Origin: Jeotgalibacillus malaysiensis
Lineage (GTDB): Bacteria; Bacillota; Bacilli; Bacillales; Jeotgalibacillaceae
DNA: 64,000 nt
Assembly: GCA_000818095.1 (NCBI GenBank)
Contig: CP009416.1
Span: 3,394,501 to 3,458,500 of the forward strand
Direction: 5' to 3'
The notes under the pieces are model-generated. The model saw only the letters and a program-made list of their open reading frames with translations, did no database searches and was not told the origin of the DNA. The translations under genes were made by a program, and so were the position numbers. Numbering within the stretch: position 1 is the first letter of the stretch; the number at the start of each line of letters is the position of its first letter. Shown here one piece after another: positions 1 to 8,219 of the stretch.

Positions 1-537
1 GTAACATTTTCTTCCCGTCTAAAAACGCTTGGTTCTACTGATACAAAATTCACAGTAAAGGATGGGACTATCCAGGGGGCGATTTCTACTCAAATTGAAA
101 GTTTCATTAATGAATTTGGACAGAAATTTGATCTTCAAATAGAGGTAGGAAGTGAAGGGATTGCAATCCACAAGATTATTAATGATGGAGAGATCCAGGC
201 TACTATTGCTAATGATAGTAATAATAATCCCGTAATTAAAGTGATAACAAACATGCAAGATATTCCAGTTCAAGCGGGACTAACCACTTCATTAGCGATT
301 GAATTTGAATTGATCTTTGATCCCAATTTCCCTCCAATGTTAGAAGAGCTTGAAGTAGCAATCAAGAATAATTATGAAAATATTGTAAAAGGATCAGTTC
401 TGGGTGCTCTAGGAGCAGGATTTGCTGCCGCTTTATTAACAGTGGTTCTTCGAACTAAAGTTGACGCATTTCTTTTTACGGCTACCGAATTATATAAAGT
501 ACTTGAAGAACAAATGAGGGAACAACAACCAATTTAA
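1..537 (+). CDS. C-terminal part of an unknown protein (5' end outside window)
   Basis: The frame is open from base 1 to a TAA at 535-537, so at least 178 residues of a longer protein are present and the true start lies upstream of the window. The visible part has a mixed alpha/beta-looking section, then a Gly/Ala-rich hydrophobic stretch at visible residues ~130-150 (GSVLGALGAGFAAALLTVVL) and a short charged tail. I do not recognise the family. The hydrophobic stretch could be a single membrane or pore-forming helix, but that is inference. A GTG at 241 could be read as an internal start, but the uninterrupted upstream frame argues against using it. A strong hairpin directly follows the stop. 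Confidence 0.6.
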   Translation, partial: VTFSSRLKTLGSTDTKFTVKDGTIQGAISTQIESFINEFGQKFDLQIEVGSEGIAIHKIINDGEIQATIANDSNNNPVIKVITNMQDIPVQAGLTTSLAIEFELIFDPNFPPMLEELEVAIKNNYENIVKGSVLGALGAGFAAALLTVVLRTKVDAFLFTATELYKVLEEQMREQQPI

Positions 538-540
538 GTA

Positions 541-573
541 TTAAAAGCCGTCAAAAAATTTGACGGCTTTTAA
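541..573. terminator. Bidirectional Rho-independent terminator
   Basis: AAAAGCCGTCAAA pairs with TTTGACGGCTTTT to form a near-perfect A/T-flanked hairpin. It lies between the convergent gene ending at 537 and the one ending at 570 and can serve both strands. Confidence 0.85.
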
Positions 574-1154
574 TGGTTTTTAGAATGATATCTTATATTC
601 TTATTTTTAAGTATATAATTCATCACTTCCTGCAGATCCTGTTCAAAATCTTTATCACCATTTTTAGGAATAAAAAATTTATCAGGCTTTTTTTCTTTAG
701 TATAATAAAATAAATAATTTTGTTTTGTGGACACAATAGTTAAGTGATGATCTAGCGGTATTTGTTGTTGGACTTTACCTATTAAAAGCTCGTTGGATTT
801 TTTATCTAAAATAACTTGCTGCATTGAATTATTCCCATGAGAAAATTTATAAAATAATTTTTTACCACTATTTTTAAAATTAGCAATCATAGCAAAGTGG
901 GAAGCTGTCCCAATGATGATCAAAAACAAAACCGAAGCAAGGATCTCTATTACATGAAATGCAGTAAGTGCAGCGCTACTCTCTATACTTATTTCATTGG
1001 ATATTCTTAAATAAATATAATAAGCCACCGATATTAAGAAAACGACCCCGAGTTGTATCCAATATAACAGTCTGCTTATCGGCATATACTTTACTAATTC
1101 AATATAGTCTTTTTTAGTAGTTTGAAATTCTAATGTGGCGATATTATTATTCAT
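570..1154 (-). CDS. YcxB-like membrane protein
   Basis: This 194-residue protein has two membrane segments (about residues 30-50 and 68-92). They are followed by a soluble domain with the pattern NYLFYYTKEKKPDKFFIPK, typical of the YcxB C-terminal domain, in which a tyrosine/phenylalanine-rich strand is followed by an 'ipK' turn. Its function is unknown in the family. The start ATG at 1154 has a good ribosome binding site (GAAGGGG, 5-6 bases upstream). It stands alone and ends in a shared terminator with the upstream convergent gene. A second protein of the same architecture is encoded at 35124-35681. The family assignment rests on architecture and motif only. Confidence 0.65.
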   Translation of the reverse strand: MNNNIATLEFQTTKKDYIELVKYMPISRLLYWIQLGVVFLISVAYYIYLRISNEISIESSAALTAFHVIEILASVLFLIIIGTASHFAMIANFKNSGKKLFYKFSHGNNSMQQVILDKKSNELLIGKVQQQIPLDHHLTIVSTKQNYLFYYTKEKKPDKFFIPKNGDKDFEQDLQEVMNYILKNKNIRYHSKNH

Positions 1155-1616
1155 TACACCCCTTCTCTCTAATAAAGATATTACATAAGTGTAAGGTATA
1201 TAAGCATAAATTCAAAGAGCCTGTTGATTTAATTAATGCGATAGATCATTTTCACCTTGATTTAAATAGCCTCTAGTAATACGAAATAATTTCTCACACG
1301 AAAAGGTCGTTTTCTATCTACAGCAGACCTATCTCTGAATCTTTCACAAGGATATCTTATCTACTTGAAACGATCAACCTTGCTTAGCCTCCCCTTAACT
1401 ATCAAAAACGATGGTTCCTGAAAGGATTAAGAAGAAGATGAGAATCTTCTTCTTTTTTATGTCAAAACTCATTTCAAAAGCAATCTATCATAAAGGGTAG
1501 TTATAAATGATTTATGATAGAAAAAGTTAACTTCAAAAACACAACACAATATAAATTATGTTGTATTAGAATGAAGTGAGAATAAGAAAAGGTATCATAA
1601 TGCAACATAATTTATC
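1155..1616. other. Intergenic region with an isolated hairpin
   Basis: No gene could be supported on either strand here. The region is AT-rich. Its only clear structure is the perfect hairpin at 1429-1454. The right boundary is the end of the IS4-type element. Confidence 0.6.
1429..1458 (+). terminator. Orphan Rho-independent terminator
   Basis: An 11-bp perfect stem (AAGAAGAAGAT / ATCTTCTTCTT) with a GAGA tetraloop is followed by a T tract. No recognisable gene precedes it on the + strand, so it may end a lost gene or a small RNA. Confidence 0.7.
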
Positions 1617-2855
1617 ACGTCTGTTGATTAGCTAGTTTTTTCCAACTAAATATAGAAAGAAAACACCAATTCTGATACGATGTTAAGCGACCAAACCCAC
1701 ATCACAGAAAGGTGTTTTCTATGAACCAGTTTAGCACAATTTCCGCTTTATTTGATCATTTAATTTCAACAGATTCATTTCGCTCTTTACTCGAGAAGCA
1801 TAATTATACTGATGTTTCTCGTAAATTCAGTGTGAGAGATCTCATTGATTTTCTTATGGCCGCAGCGCTTGAAAAATGGGATGGTTATCGTGACGGTGCG
1901 GACAAGATGAGTTCTCTTCAATTGAACGCTGTTCATTATTCAACGATTAGTAAAAAGATCGCTGAAGTCCCTTATGAATTGGCGAAGGACCTATTTCATC
2001 TGCTTGTCAGCCAGTGTAATCGCGCTCAAAGCCGATCAAAAATGCGTTATTACTGATCGATTCCACTACGGTTACCGTTGGCAAATCAAGGCTGCCCTGG
2101 GCACCTTATCATGGCGAGCGATCAGGGATTAAGCTCCATGTCGCTTATACACCTGTCACAGAGATGCCTTTTCAAGTAAAGGAAACAACAGGGTTGGTCC
2201 ATGATGGACCTGCCGGTATTTCACTGGCGGATTCAGACTTTATTCTTGTGCAGGACCGAGCGTATGGCAAGCACAAACAACTCGATGTGCACGAAGCAAA
2301 TGGACAGCGCTTTGTGATTCGCTTAAAAGACAATATTGAGTTTCACAGACCTTATTCTCTTCAGCGTTTTTCACCGGCGGCATCTAATGTAACAGGTGAT
2401 ATTACCTGTCGTCTTGGAACTAAGCAATCCCGGACAGAGAACCGGTTCAGAGTCGTTTCATTTACTGACCGTGAAGGTCATCTGATGCATATTGCGACCA
2501 ACGTAACGGAACTTTCCGCTGAAGAAATTGCAGGGATGTATCAGACTCGATGGAAGATTGAATCTTTCTTTCAATGGATCAAAGGACAACTGAATGTCCC
2601 GACTTTATTTGGAAAATCACAAAACGCAGTCTTTTCTCAGCTGTTTGTCGCTCTGATCACTTATATTCTGATCAAATGGACCTTTGAAGAGATTAAAGTG
2701 AAAGCAACTAAAAGCTTGTCACAAAAGGGATTTAAGCGTTTATTTCTATGTGATGATTTACCGATTGACTGGCAGAACGCATTAGCTGAATGGCTTTATC
2801 GACTGAAAGATGAGGTCTATTTGGGAAACCTAAATTTTGGCTAATCAACAGACGT
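1617..2855 (+). mobile_element. IS4-family insertion sequence with frameshifted transposase
   Basis: Terminal inverted repeats CTGTTGATTAGC (1621-1632) and GCTAATCAACAG (2840-2851) bracket a transposase with the IS4 YREK signature. ACGT flanks both ends. Because it is its own reverse complement, it may belong to the inverted repeat or be a 4-bp target duplication. The next flanking bases do not match, so no longer target duplication is visible. Length is about 1.24 kb. Confidence 0.85.
1721..2844 (+). pseudogene. IS4-family transposase, interrupted by a frameshift
   Basis: The N-terminal part is read from ATG 1721 (ribosome binding site AAAGGTG) to a stop at 2056. The rest continues in the -1 frame from about 2018 to 2844. 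The DDE core lies in the second frame: LLLIDSTTV (first Asp), VQDRAYG (second Asp) and the YREK motif Y-x2-R-x3-E-x6-K in YQTRWKIESFFQWIK. The two frames overlap near 2018-2056, and a one-base indel there would restore a single ~370-residue protein. IS4 elements usually have one ORF, so mutation is likelier than programmed frameshifting. A run of five A at about 2039 could allow slippage but is not a classical heptamer. Confidence 0.85.
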
Positions 2856-2960
2856 GCGATTGAAAGACTCTTCGCATTACTCATTCGTCTCCTTTATTAC
2901 TTTAGATTTCAGATCAGCAGTTAATGACTCAAACCCAGCTAAATAACTGTATTTAGTCCT

Positions 2961-3305
2961 TTACCATTCACCCTGATCATTCTTTATTACTTCCATTTGT
3001 TCAGTAGCAACACTTTGATTATCAGGATGCTCATAGACAATTTCATAAAAATAACGTTCGTCGTTTGCTTTCCACTCAGTCAAAGTATAATTTTCAATAG
3101 CTAAGTCATTTACAGCTCCCTCTTTTGGATCTAGTGCATTAGTACTTTGATCAATCAGTTCCAACATAGTGGATTGATCTTTTTGTAATGATGCATTTAA
3201 CCACTCTACAGCTATATTAGAAGGGCTTTCTCTTTCACTGTTACTACAAGCTGCAGTAGTAGCAAAGACAAATATCCACCCAAGACTTATTATTGTTTTC
3301 TTCAT
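2961..3305 (-). CDS. Small predicted lipoprotein
   Basis: This 114-residue protein starts with a short signal peptide (MKK, hydrophobic core) and a lipobox ending TTAAC at residue 20. After processing, Cys20 would be lipidated and the protein anchored on the outer face of the membrane. The mature part is acidic, resembles small DUF4878/NTF2-like lipoproteins that measure 'growth' of stress or nutrition responses only in outline, and has no motif I can name. The start ATG at 3305 lies just after the nadA terminator, whose GGGGG stem strand also supplies the ribosome binding site. It appears to be monocistronic. Confidence 0.65.
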   Translation of the reverse strand: MKKTIISLGWIFVFATTAACSNSERESPSNIAVEWLNASLQKDQSTMLELIDQSTNALDPKEGAVNDLAIENYTLTEWKANDERYFYEIVYEHPDNQSVATEQMEVIKNDQGEW

Positions 3306-3310
3306 ACATA

Positions 3311-3334
3311 AACCCCCGATTTCAGTCGGGGGTC
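3311..3334 (-). terminator. nadA operon terminator
   Basis: CCCCCGA (3313-3319) pairs with TCGGGGG (3326-3332). It sits 20 bases beyond the nadA stop in the reading direction of the minus strand and is followed by a short T run. It overlaps the leader of the lipoprotein gene. Confidence 0.65.
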
Positions 3335-3352
3335 AACAATCTCTATTTTTAT

Positions 3353-4312
3353 CTAACCAATCGCAATCATCCGCTCGATCGCCAGCTTCGCCTGATCAGC
3401 TGTTTCTTTATCGACTGTGATGACATGCTGATTTTCCTTCAGTGCGTCCAGCACTTTCTCAAGGGTGATCATTTTCATAAACGGACAGATGGCCTGTTCG
3501 TTTGCTGCGATGAAGCGCTTATCCGGGTTCTGCTTTTGCATCTGATGGATGATGCCAACTTCTGTTGCGATGACGAATTCGGATGCATCAGCGTTTTTCG
3601 AGTGCTTCAGCATATTTCCTGTTGAAAGGATATGCGTTTTTTCTTTTGGAAGCATGCCTTCTGAAAGCTGGTACATGCTTGATGTGGAGCAGCCACATTC
3701 AGGATGTACCAGGAGATCGGCATCCGGGTGCTGTGCCATTACTTCATCGACGTGACCTGGCTGAATGCCTGCGTGGACATGGCATTCGCCCATCCAGATC
3801 TGCATGTTGTCACGACCGGTTTCTTTTTGTACAAAAGATCCGAGGAACATGTCCGGCAAAAAGAGGATTTCCTGGTCTGCCGGAATTGAGTTCACGATGT
3901 CCACTGCATTTGAAGAGGTGCAGCAATAGTCACTTAGCGCTTTGACTTCAGCTGTGGTGTTCACATAGGCCACGACAACCGCGCCCGGATGCTCAGCCTT
4001 CCACTGACGCAGCTGATCTGCTGTAATGGAATCAGCGAGTGAGCAGCCGGCTTCAAGGTCAGGGAGCAGCACGGTTTTTTCAGGATTCAGGATGGCCGCA
4101 GTTTCAGCCATGAAATGAACGCCGCAGAATACAATGACATCTGCCGTCGTTTCTGCTGCTGCACGTGCAAGCATCAGGGAATCTCCTAGCACATCCGCAA
4201 TATCCTGGACTTCAGGAATTTCATAGTTATGGGCAAGAATAATCGCATTGCGTTTTTCTTTCCACTGTTGAATCTCTTCTACCAGACGGCTTTTTGTTTC
4301 AGTCATTGTCAT
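3353..4312 (-). CDS. nadA: Quinolinate synthase NadA
   Basis: NadA condenses iminoaspartate with dihydroxyacetone phosphate to quinolinate, using a [4Fe-4S] cluster, in the cytoplasm. The 319-residue sequence has the family landmarks: LAHNYEIPEVQDIAD near the N-terminus and the likely cluster ligands Cys90 (LEAGCSLAD), Cys177 (WMGECHVH) and Cys276 (ICPFMKMITL). Other conserved patches are HPECGCS and TGNMLKH. It is shorter than the 368-residue B. subtilis protein, closer to the compact form. The start ATG overlaps the nadC stop (ATGA), indicating translational coupling within nadB-nadC-nadA. Confidence 0.97.
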   Translation of the reverse strand: MTMTETKSRLVEEIQQWKEKRNAIILAHNYEIPEVQDIADVLGDSLMLARAAAETTADVIVFCGVHFMAETAAILNPEKTVLLPDLEAGCSLADSITADQLRQWKAEHPGAVVVAYVNTTAEVKALSDYCCTSSNAVDIVNSIPADQEILFLPDMFLGSFVQKETGRDNMQIWMGECHVHAGIQPGHVDEVMAQHPDADLLVHPECGCSTSSMYQLSEGMLPKEKTHILSTGNMLKHSKNADASEFVIATEVGIIHQMQKQNPDKRFIAANEQAICPFMKMITLEKVLDALKENQHVITVDKETADQAKLAIERMIAIG

Positions 4313-5181
4313 ATCAGGGCACCTCTTTCAGATAATGGATGAGTGTCACCAGCTGTTACTTTTACACTGATATCAAGCGCTTTGTAGGAATGGGTCAGGA
4401 AGCCGAGCGAAATATAGTCCACGCCGCAGTCACTGTAATCACCAAGGTTTTCAAGCGTAATACCGCCTGACGCTTCTGTGATGATATGGTCTGGCACAAG
4501 CTCCTTCATTTGTACGATCTCTTCAGGTGTCCGGTTATCAAACATGATCACATCTGCCCCTGCTTCAACTGCTTCTATGACCTGATCTTTTGTTTCAGTC
4601 TCTACTTCAACCTTTACCATGTGACCGGTACGGGCCCGGACCATTTGGACCGCCTCAGTGATAGAGCCGGCAAAAGAAATGTGGTTATCCTTGATCATGA
4701 TGCCGTCATACAGACCGTATCTGTGGTTATATCCGCCTCCGCAGCGCACTGCATATTTTTCAAACATGCGTAGGCCGGGCGTTGTTTTTCTCGTGTCGCA
4801 GATTCTTGTATCACTTTCTCCAAGCGTTTGAACAGCCTTTTGAGTAAGTGTCGCGATCCCGCTCATCCGCTGCACGAGATTCAGGATGACCCGCTCTCCT
4901 TTTAATAACGCCGAGACTTTTCCGACTACCTTTCCCAGCTCCTGCCCCGCCTGAATAGCGTCACCGTCTTTTACAAAAATGCTCACCTCAACGTCCGCAT
5001 CTAAAAGAGGAAATCCTGTCAGTAAAATATCCTGACCGCAGAATATCCCATTCTCTTTTGCTAAAAAAACGATTTCACCCTGCGCGTCACCTGTAAAAAT
5101 TGTATCTGTCGTAAGATCCTGTTCCCAGATATCCTCAATCAGAAATTGCTCAATAGATAACCGAAGTTTTACCGTATTCAT
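4309..5181 (-). CDS. nadC: Nicotinate-nucleotide pyrophosphorylase (carboxylating) NadC
   Basis: NadC converts quinolinate and PRPP to nicotinate mononucleotide, the third step of de novo NAD synthesis. The protein (290 residues from ATG 5181) shows IEDIWEQDLTTD at the N-terminus, the PRPP/quinolinate-binding patch DTRKTTPGLR with YAVRCGGGYNHR, KDNH, and EVETET and MFDNRTPEEI in the barrel. A TTG at 5187 could add two residues, but the GGGG ribosome binding site is better spaced for ATG 5181. The start lies inside the 3' end of nadB (about 32-bp overlap), so the three nad genes form one tightly packed operon. Confidence 0.97.
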   Translation of the reverse strand: MNTVKLRLSIEQFLIEDIWEQDLTTDTIFTGDAQGEIVFLAKENGIFCGQDILLTGFPLLDADVEVSIFVKDGDAIQAGQELGKVVGKVSALLKGERVILNLVQRMSGIATLTQKAVQTLGESDTRICDTRKTTPGLRMFEKYAVRCGGGYNHRYGLYDGIMIKDNHISFAGSITEAVQMVRARTGHMVKVEVETETKDQVIEAVEAGADVIMFDNRTPEEIVQMKELVPDHIITEASGGITLENLGDYSDCGVDYISLGFLTHSYKALDISVKVTAGDTHPLSERGALI

Positions 5182-6721
5182 ACACAATCCCCTTTTCCGC
5201 TTTAATCTGATGAATCAATGTTCTCCCAGCCCATACGCTGTCATCCTCAAACGGACAATCACTTCTGATATGACCGCCGCGGCTTTCATTTCTCAGTAAA
5301 GCTGATTCCGTAATCAGGCTCGCTGTGACGCCCATAAAAATGCCTGTCAATTCGTTTGCCGAATATTGATCAAGGCTGCTGATTTTCTTTAAACAAAATT
5401 GATCCAGCCAGTGCTTTTGCTGTTCGAGTAATTCCTTTGACCTGACAATGCCCACGTATTTCATCATCCGGTTCCTCAGCACCCGAGGGTCCGGAAGCTC
5501 TACTGGTTGATATAATGCATGCTTAAACTTTTGCTGAAATGGTTGAAACAAAGATGTCTCAGGAGCATGATTGATCAACCCTGCAAGATTTCTTCCCAGA
5601 TAAAGCCCTTCAAGAAGTGAATTGCTCGCCAGGCGGTTGGCCCCGTGAAAACCCGTACAGGCAACTTCCCCGATTGCATACAATCCCTTAACAGATGTTC
5701 GACCAGTCAGATCCGTTTTAATCCCGCCCATCAAAAAGTGACTTCCCGGCGCTACCGGGATTCTGCCTGTCGAGAGATCAACATCATGTTTCTCACACAT
5801 CGCTGAAATAGAAGGAAACCGCTCTTTGAAATTGCCAATTCTGCTGATATCAAGGTAAACACTTTGACCATTTTCAATATGACTGAAAACTGTCTGCGCA
5901 ACGATATGACGCGGCGCCAGGTCTTTTAATGGATGAACACCCTCCATCACACGCCTGCCATCTTCAGTGACAAGTACCGCGCCTTCCCCTCTTACAGCCT
6001 CAGAGATCAGTCCCAATGCACTGCCATTCTTATGTAAAAGTGTCGGGTGAAACTGAATAAACTCCATATCCCCTATCTCAGCACCCGCAAGATACGCCAT
6101 CGCAATCCCATCGCCAGTCGCAGTTGAAGCGTTAGACGTATAAGCATACAATTGCCCGCACCCACCCGTAGCAAGTACAATATGCTGTCCATAAAAACAG
6201 TGAATACCGCCTTGTGAATCCTTTGCTTTGACCCCAATACACCTGCTTTGATCCTCGTCCATCATCAATTCATAGCTGAACATGTTTTCTTCTATACTGA
6301 CATTTGAATGCAGCCGACTGGACAGATAATCGACTAAATTCTTTCCCGTCGCATCCCCGCCACTATGTAAAATACGGTGCCTGCTGTGCGCTCCTTCCAA
6401 TCCCAGCTGCAAATCTCCCTGTGCGTTCCGGTCAAATATAGCGGATAAAGGACTGACTAATTCCGGCGCCTCCTGAACAATGTCACGTACGATGCGCTCA
6501 TCATTGTGGTATCTGCCAGCCTTCAGCGTATCTGTTGCGTGGGAGTCAACATCATCTGTTCCAACAGCAGCTGCAACGCCTCCCTGTGCCAAAGAAGAAT
6601 TGCTGTGTCTGACCAAAGATTTTGTGAGTATTTTCACATTAAAGTCCGCTCTGATGAAAGAAGCCAGCTGTAACGCCGCCACACCACTGCCAATAATTAA
6701 TACATCTTCAATCTTCATCAT
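5150..6721 (-). CDS. nadB: L-aspartate oxidase NadB
   Basis: This FAD enzyme oxidises L-aspartate to iminoaspartate, which NadA uses. The 523-residue protein starts with a dinucleotide-binding motif (IIGSGVAALQLA). It also has the HSNSSLAQGGVAAAVG stretch and the FHGANRLASNSLLEG patch, both typical of the succinate dehydrogenase/fumarate reductase flavoprotein family and of NadB. A longer frame upstream would add 13 residues, but GGAGGT lies five bases before ATG 6721, which fixes the start. It is first in nadB-nadC-nadA. A palindrome upstream at 6747-6765 may be the operator for the niacin-responsive repressor. Confidence 0.96.
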   Translation of the reverse strand: MMKIEDVLIIGSGVAALQLASFIRADFNVKILTKSLVRHSNSSLAQGGVAAAVGTDDVDSHATDTLKAGRYHNDERIVRDIVQEAPELVSPLSAIFDRNAQGDLQLGLEGAHSRHRILHSGGDATGKNLVDYLSSRLHSNVSIEENMFSYELMMDEDQSRCIGVKAKDSQGGIHCFYGQHIVLATGGCGQLYAYTSNASTATGDGIAMAYLAGAEIGDMEFIQFHPTLLHKNGSALGLISEAVRGEGAVLVTEDGRRVMEGVHPLKDLAPRHIVAQTVFSHIENGQSVYLDISRIGNFKERFPSISAMCEKHDVDLSTGRIPVAPGSHFLMGGIKTDLTGRTSVKGLYAIGEVACTGFHGANRLASNSLLEGLYLGRNLAGLINHAPETSLFQPFQQKFKHALYQPVELPDPRVLRNRMMKYVGIVRSKELLEQQKHWLDQFCLKKISSLDQYSANELTGIFMGVTASLITESALLRNESRGGHIRSDCPFEDDSVWAGRTLIHQIKAEKGIVYEYGKTSVIY

Positions 6722-6746
6722 GAAGACCTCCATTTTTACATATGTC

Positions 6747-6765
6747 TTTACACATGTCATGTAAA
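6747..6765. promoter_or_regulatory. Candidate NiaR-type operator upstream of nadB
   Basis: TTTACA (6747-6752) and TGTAAA (6760-6765) form an inverted repeat about 26 bases upstream of the nadB start, within a run of TTACAT/ATGTAA motifs. Niacin-repressed nad operons in Firmicutes are controlled by NiaR at short palindromes near the promoter. No NiaR gene is present here, so the assignment is inference. Confidence 0.4.
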
Positions 6766-6814
6766 TATACTTACATATCTATATAGGAATTACAAGATGT
6801 TTTTGATGCTGAGG

Positions 6815-6940
6815 GATGTTCGTAGAATGATCGGTGATGTTCAGAGAATAACCGGCGGTGTTCTGAGAATAACATCTCATCTTCAAAGAATAATTCAGGT
6901 GGTTCTCAACTAATCAGATGATGTTCATAGAAAAGTGTCA
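6815..6940 (+). repeat. Array A: six 21-bp units with TTCnnAGAA core
   Basis: Six contiguous degenerate units start at 6815, 6836, 6857, 6878, 6899 and 6920, exactly 21 bp apart. Most read (G/C)ATGTTCnnAGAAtaa. Unit 5 is degenerate (TTCTCAACTAA) and the last unit runs into AGAAAAGTGTCATTAGACT. Equivalent arrays lie at 10753-10885 and 19235-19367 in the same orientation. There are no unique spacers, so this is not a CRISPR. It lies between ohrA and nadB and is followed by a hairpin and a GACGGAGT palindrome. Confidence 0.85.
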
Positions 6941-6965
6941 TTAGACTTATGCTGTTAACCTGAAA

Positions 6966-6995
6966 AATCCCCTGACCAGATTACTTGTCAGGGGA
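6966..6995. repeat. Hairpin of composite repeat A (possible ohrA terminator)
   Basis: AATCCCCTGAC and GTCAGGGGATT pair around a short loop. It occupies the same position (between 21-bp array and palindrome) as the hairpins in copies B and C, although its sequence differs. It could terminate minus-strand transcription from ohrA. Confidence 0.6.
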
Positions 6996-6997
6996 TT

Positions 6998-7086
6998 GCG
7001 GGTGGCACACGCGGGACGGAGTTTACCGGTTCATTTTTAGAATGATTCTAAAAATGAATCACTCAACTCCGTCCCCGCTGCGCTGG
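6998..7086. repeat. GACGGAGT palindromic repeat, copy A
   Basis: Outer arms GACGGAGTT (7015-7023) and AACTCCGTC (7064-7072) enclose an inner palindrome TTTTTAGAATGATTCTAAAAA (7034-7054 region). It is one of five copies between 7 and 22 kb and lies just past the ohrA stop. Confidence 0.85.
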
Positions 7087-7099
7087 GTATATTCACCTA

Positions 7100-7516
7100 T
7101 TAAGCAGTACGCACATTAAAGCTAACGTCAATGTTCCCACGCGTTGCATTTGAGTAAGGGCATACCTGGTGGCCTTCTTCAACCAGCTGGCGCGCTGTTT
7201 CTTCGTCTACGCCTTTGATCAGGACGTCCATTTCGACTGATAGTGCGTAGCCTGCATCACCTTTATTCAGTGATACGTCTGCTTTGATTTCAGAACCGTC
7301 ATGTTTAATGCCTTTTTGCATCGCAACAATGTTCATTGCTGAGTCGAAGCATGCTGCATAACCTGCTGCGAACAGTTCTTCAGGGTTACTTTTGCCTGCC
7401 GTGTCTGCGCCTGGCATTGGCATTGCAAGTCCAAGATCGAATGAGCCGCTTTCTGCTGTTACGCGTCCTTCACGTCCGCCTACTGCTGTTGCTGTTGATG
7501 TAAATAGCTTTTTCAT
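7100..7516 (-). CDS. ohrA: Organic hydroperoxide resistance protein (Ohr/OsmC family)
   Basis: Ohr reduces organic hydroperoxides using two cysteines and a dithiol donor in the cytoplasm. This 138-residue protein has both redox cysteines in their conserved settings: Cys56 in AAGYAACFDSA and Cys119 in QVCPYSNATRGN. The N-terminal KKLFTSTATAVGGREGRV is also characteristic. It is transcribed divergently from a MarR-type gene with an OhrR N-terminus, with a paired palindrome between them, so peroxide-induced derepression by OhrR is the expected control. The start ATG has AGGAGG well placed. Confidence 0.96.
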   Translation of the reverse strand: MKKLFTSTATAVGGREGRVTAESGSFDLGLAMPMPGADTAGKSNPEELFAAGYAACFDSAMNIVAMQKGIKHDGSEIKADVSLNKGDAGYALSVEMDVLIKGVDEETARQLVEEGHQVCPYSNATRGNIDVSFNVRTA

Positions 7517-7544
7517 GAATGATTCCTCCTATTAAATGTGGTAT

Positions 7545-7583
7545 ATTTAAGTTGTGCACAATTTAATTTTATACAACTTAAAT
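7545..7583. promoter_or_regulatory. OhrR operator between ohrA and ohrR
   Basis: ATTTAAGTTGT (7545-7555) and ACAACTTAAAT (7573-7583) form an inverted repeat in the divergent intergenic region. AT-rich palindromes with TTGT/ACAA half sites are the known OhrR target type, so this is the likely operator covering both promoters. Confidence 0.7.
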
Positions 7584-7622
7584 AAATTTGCAAATCATAT
7601 GACTCCCGAAAGGAGAATTTTT

Positions 7623-8066
7623 ATGAATCCTTTACAACTATCCAATCAATTATGCTTTCCCTTTTATGCCATCTCTAAAGAAATTATTAAGCGCTACCGC
7701 CCTCTTTTAGCACCGTTGAAACTGACCTACCCGCAATACCTCGTCATGCTGGTTCTGTGGGAAAAAGATGTAGTCACCTTAAAATCAATCGGGGAACGTC
7801 TGCAGTTGGATTCAGGTACGCTCACTCCCCTGGTTAATAAACTGATAGAGACAGGCTATATTGAAAAAACGCGCAATCCTGAAGATGAACGCCAGCTGGT
7901 GATCAGACTGACTGACGCAGGCACAAAACTGGCGCTTCAGGCAGAAAATGTCCCGGGTAAAATTAATGAAGTGTTGGGTTTGAGCCCTGAAGAGTACAAC
8001 ATGTATAAAAAAATGCTTGATGAGCTGGCTTGTAAGCTTGATTTACAAGATGATGAGCGTTGTTAA
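7623..8066 (+). CDS. ohrR: Organic peroxide sensor and repressor OhrR (MarR family)
   Basis: OhrR represses ohrA until a single N-terminal cysteine is oxidised. The 147-residue protein begins MNPLQLSNQLCFPFYAIS, placing the sensing Cys at residue 11, equivalent to Cys15 of B. subtilis OhrR. It continues with the conserved TYPQYLVMLVLWE, a winged helix (LDSGTLTPLVNKL) and the DERQLVIRLT wing. The start is ATG 7623 behind AAAGGAGA, not the longer frame that opens at 7554 inside the operator. A GACGGAGT repeat begins two bases after the stop. Confidence 0.95.
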   Translation: MNPLQLSNQLCFPFYAISKEIIKRYRPLLAPLKLTYPQYLVMLVLWEKDVVTLKSIGERLQLDSGTLTPLVNKLIETGYIEKTRNPEDERQLVIRLTDAGTKLALQAENVPGKINEVLGLSPEEYNMYKKMLDELACKLDLQDDERC

Positions 8067-8067
8067 G

Positions 8068-8151
8068 GCGGTTCACCGGGGACGGAGTTATGTGTTCCAT
8101 TTTTAGAATCATTACAAAAACGAATCACTGAACTCCGTCCCCACTGTGTTG
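8068..8151. repeat. GACGGAGT palindromic repeat, copy D (no 21-bp array)
   Basis: GCGGTTCACCGGGGACGGAG on the left is matched by the inverted arm beginning AACTCCGTCCCC at 8130. The core has TTTTTAGAATC. It directly follows the ohrR stop and lacks both the 21-bp array and the GC-rich hairpin. Confidence 0.8.
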
Positions 8152-8219
8152 CTGATCCTGTGCTATGATAGACACATAGTACTATTTCAACCGATTATAT
8201 TCCTGACAGGGGTGGATAT

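Noticed and set aside
1223-1232. CTGTTGATT, similar to the end of the IS4 element
   Set aside because: Only nine bases match, with no partner and no duplication; chance is sufficient.
2016-2056. Programmed -1 frameshift in the IS4 transposase
   Set aside because: The A5 run is not a classical slippery heptamer and IS4 elements usually have a single ORF; mutation is the simpler reading.
6815-6940. Regular repeats resembling a CRISPR array
   Set aside because: Units are contiguous and degenerate at 21 bp with no unique spacers, and no cas genes are present.
6815-6940. LexA/DinR-type boxes (ATGTTC half sites)
   Set aside because: The half sites repeat in one orientation and lack the matching GAAC half at the correct spacing; no SOS gene is adjacent.
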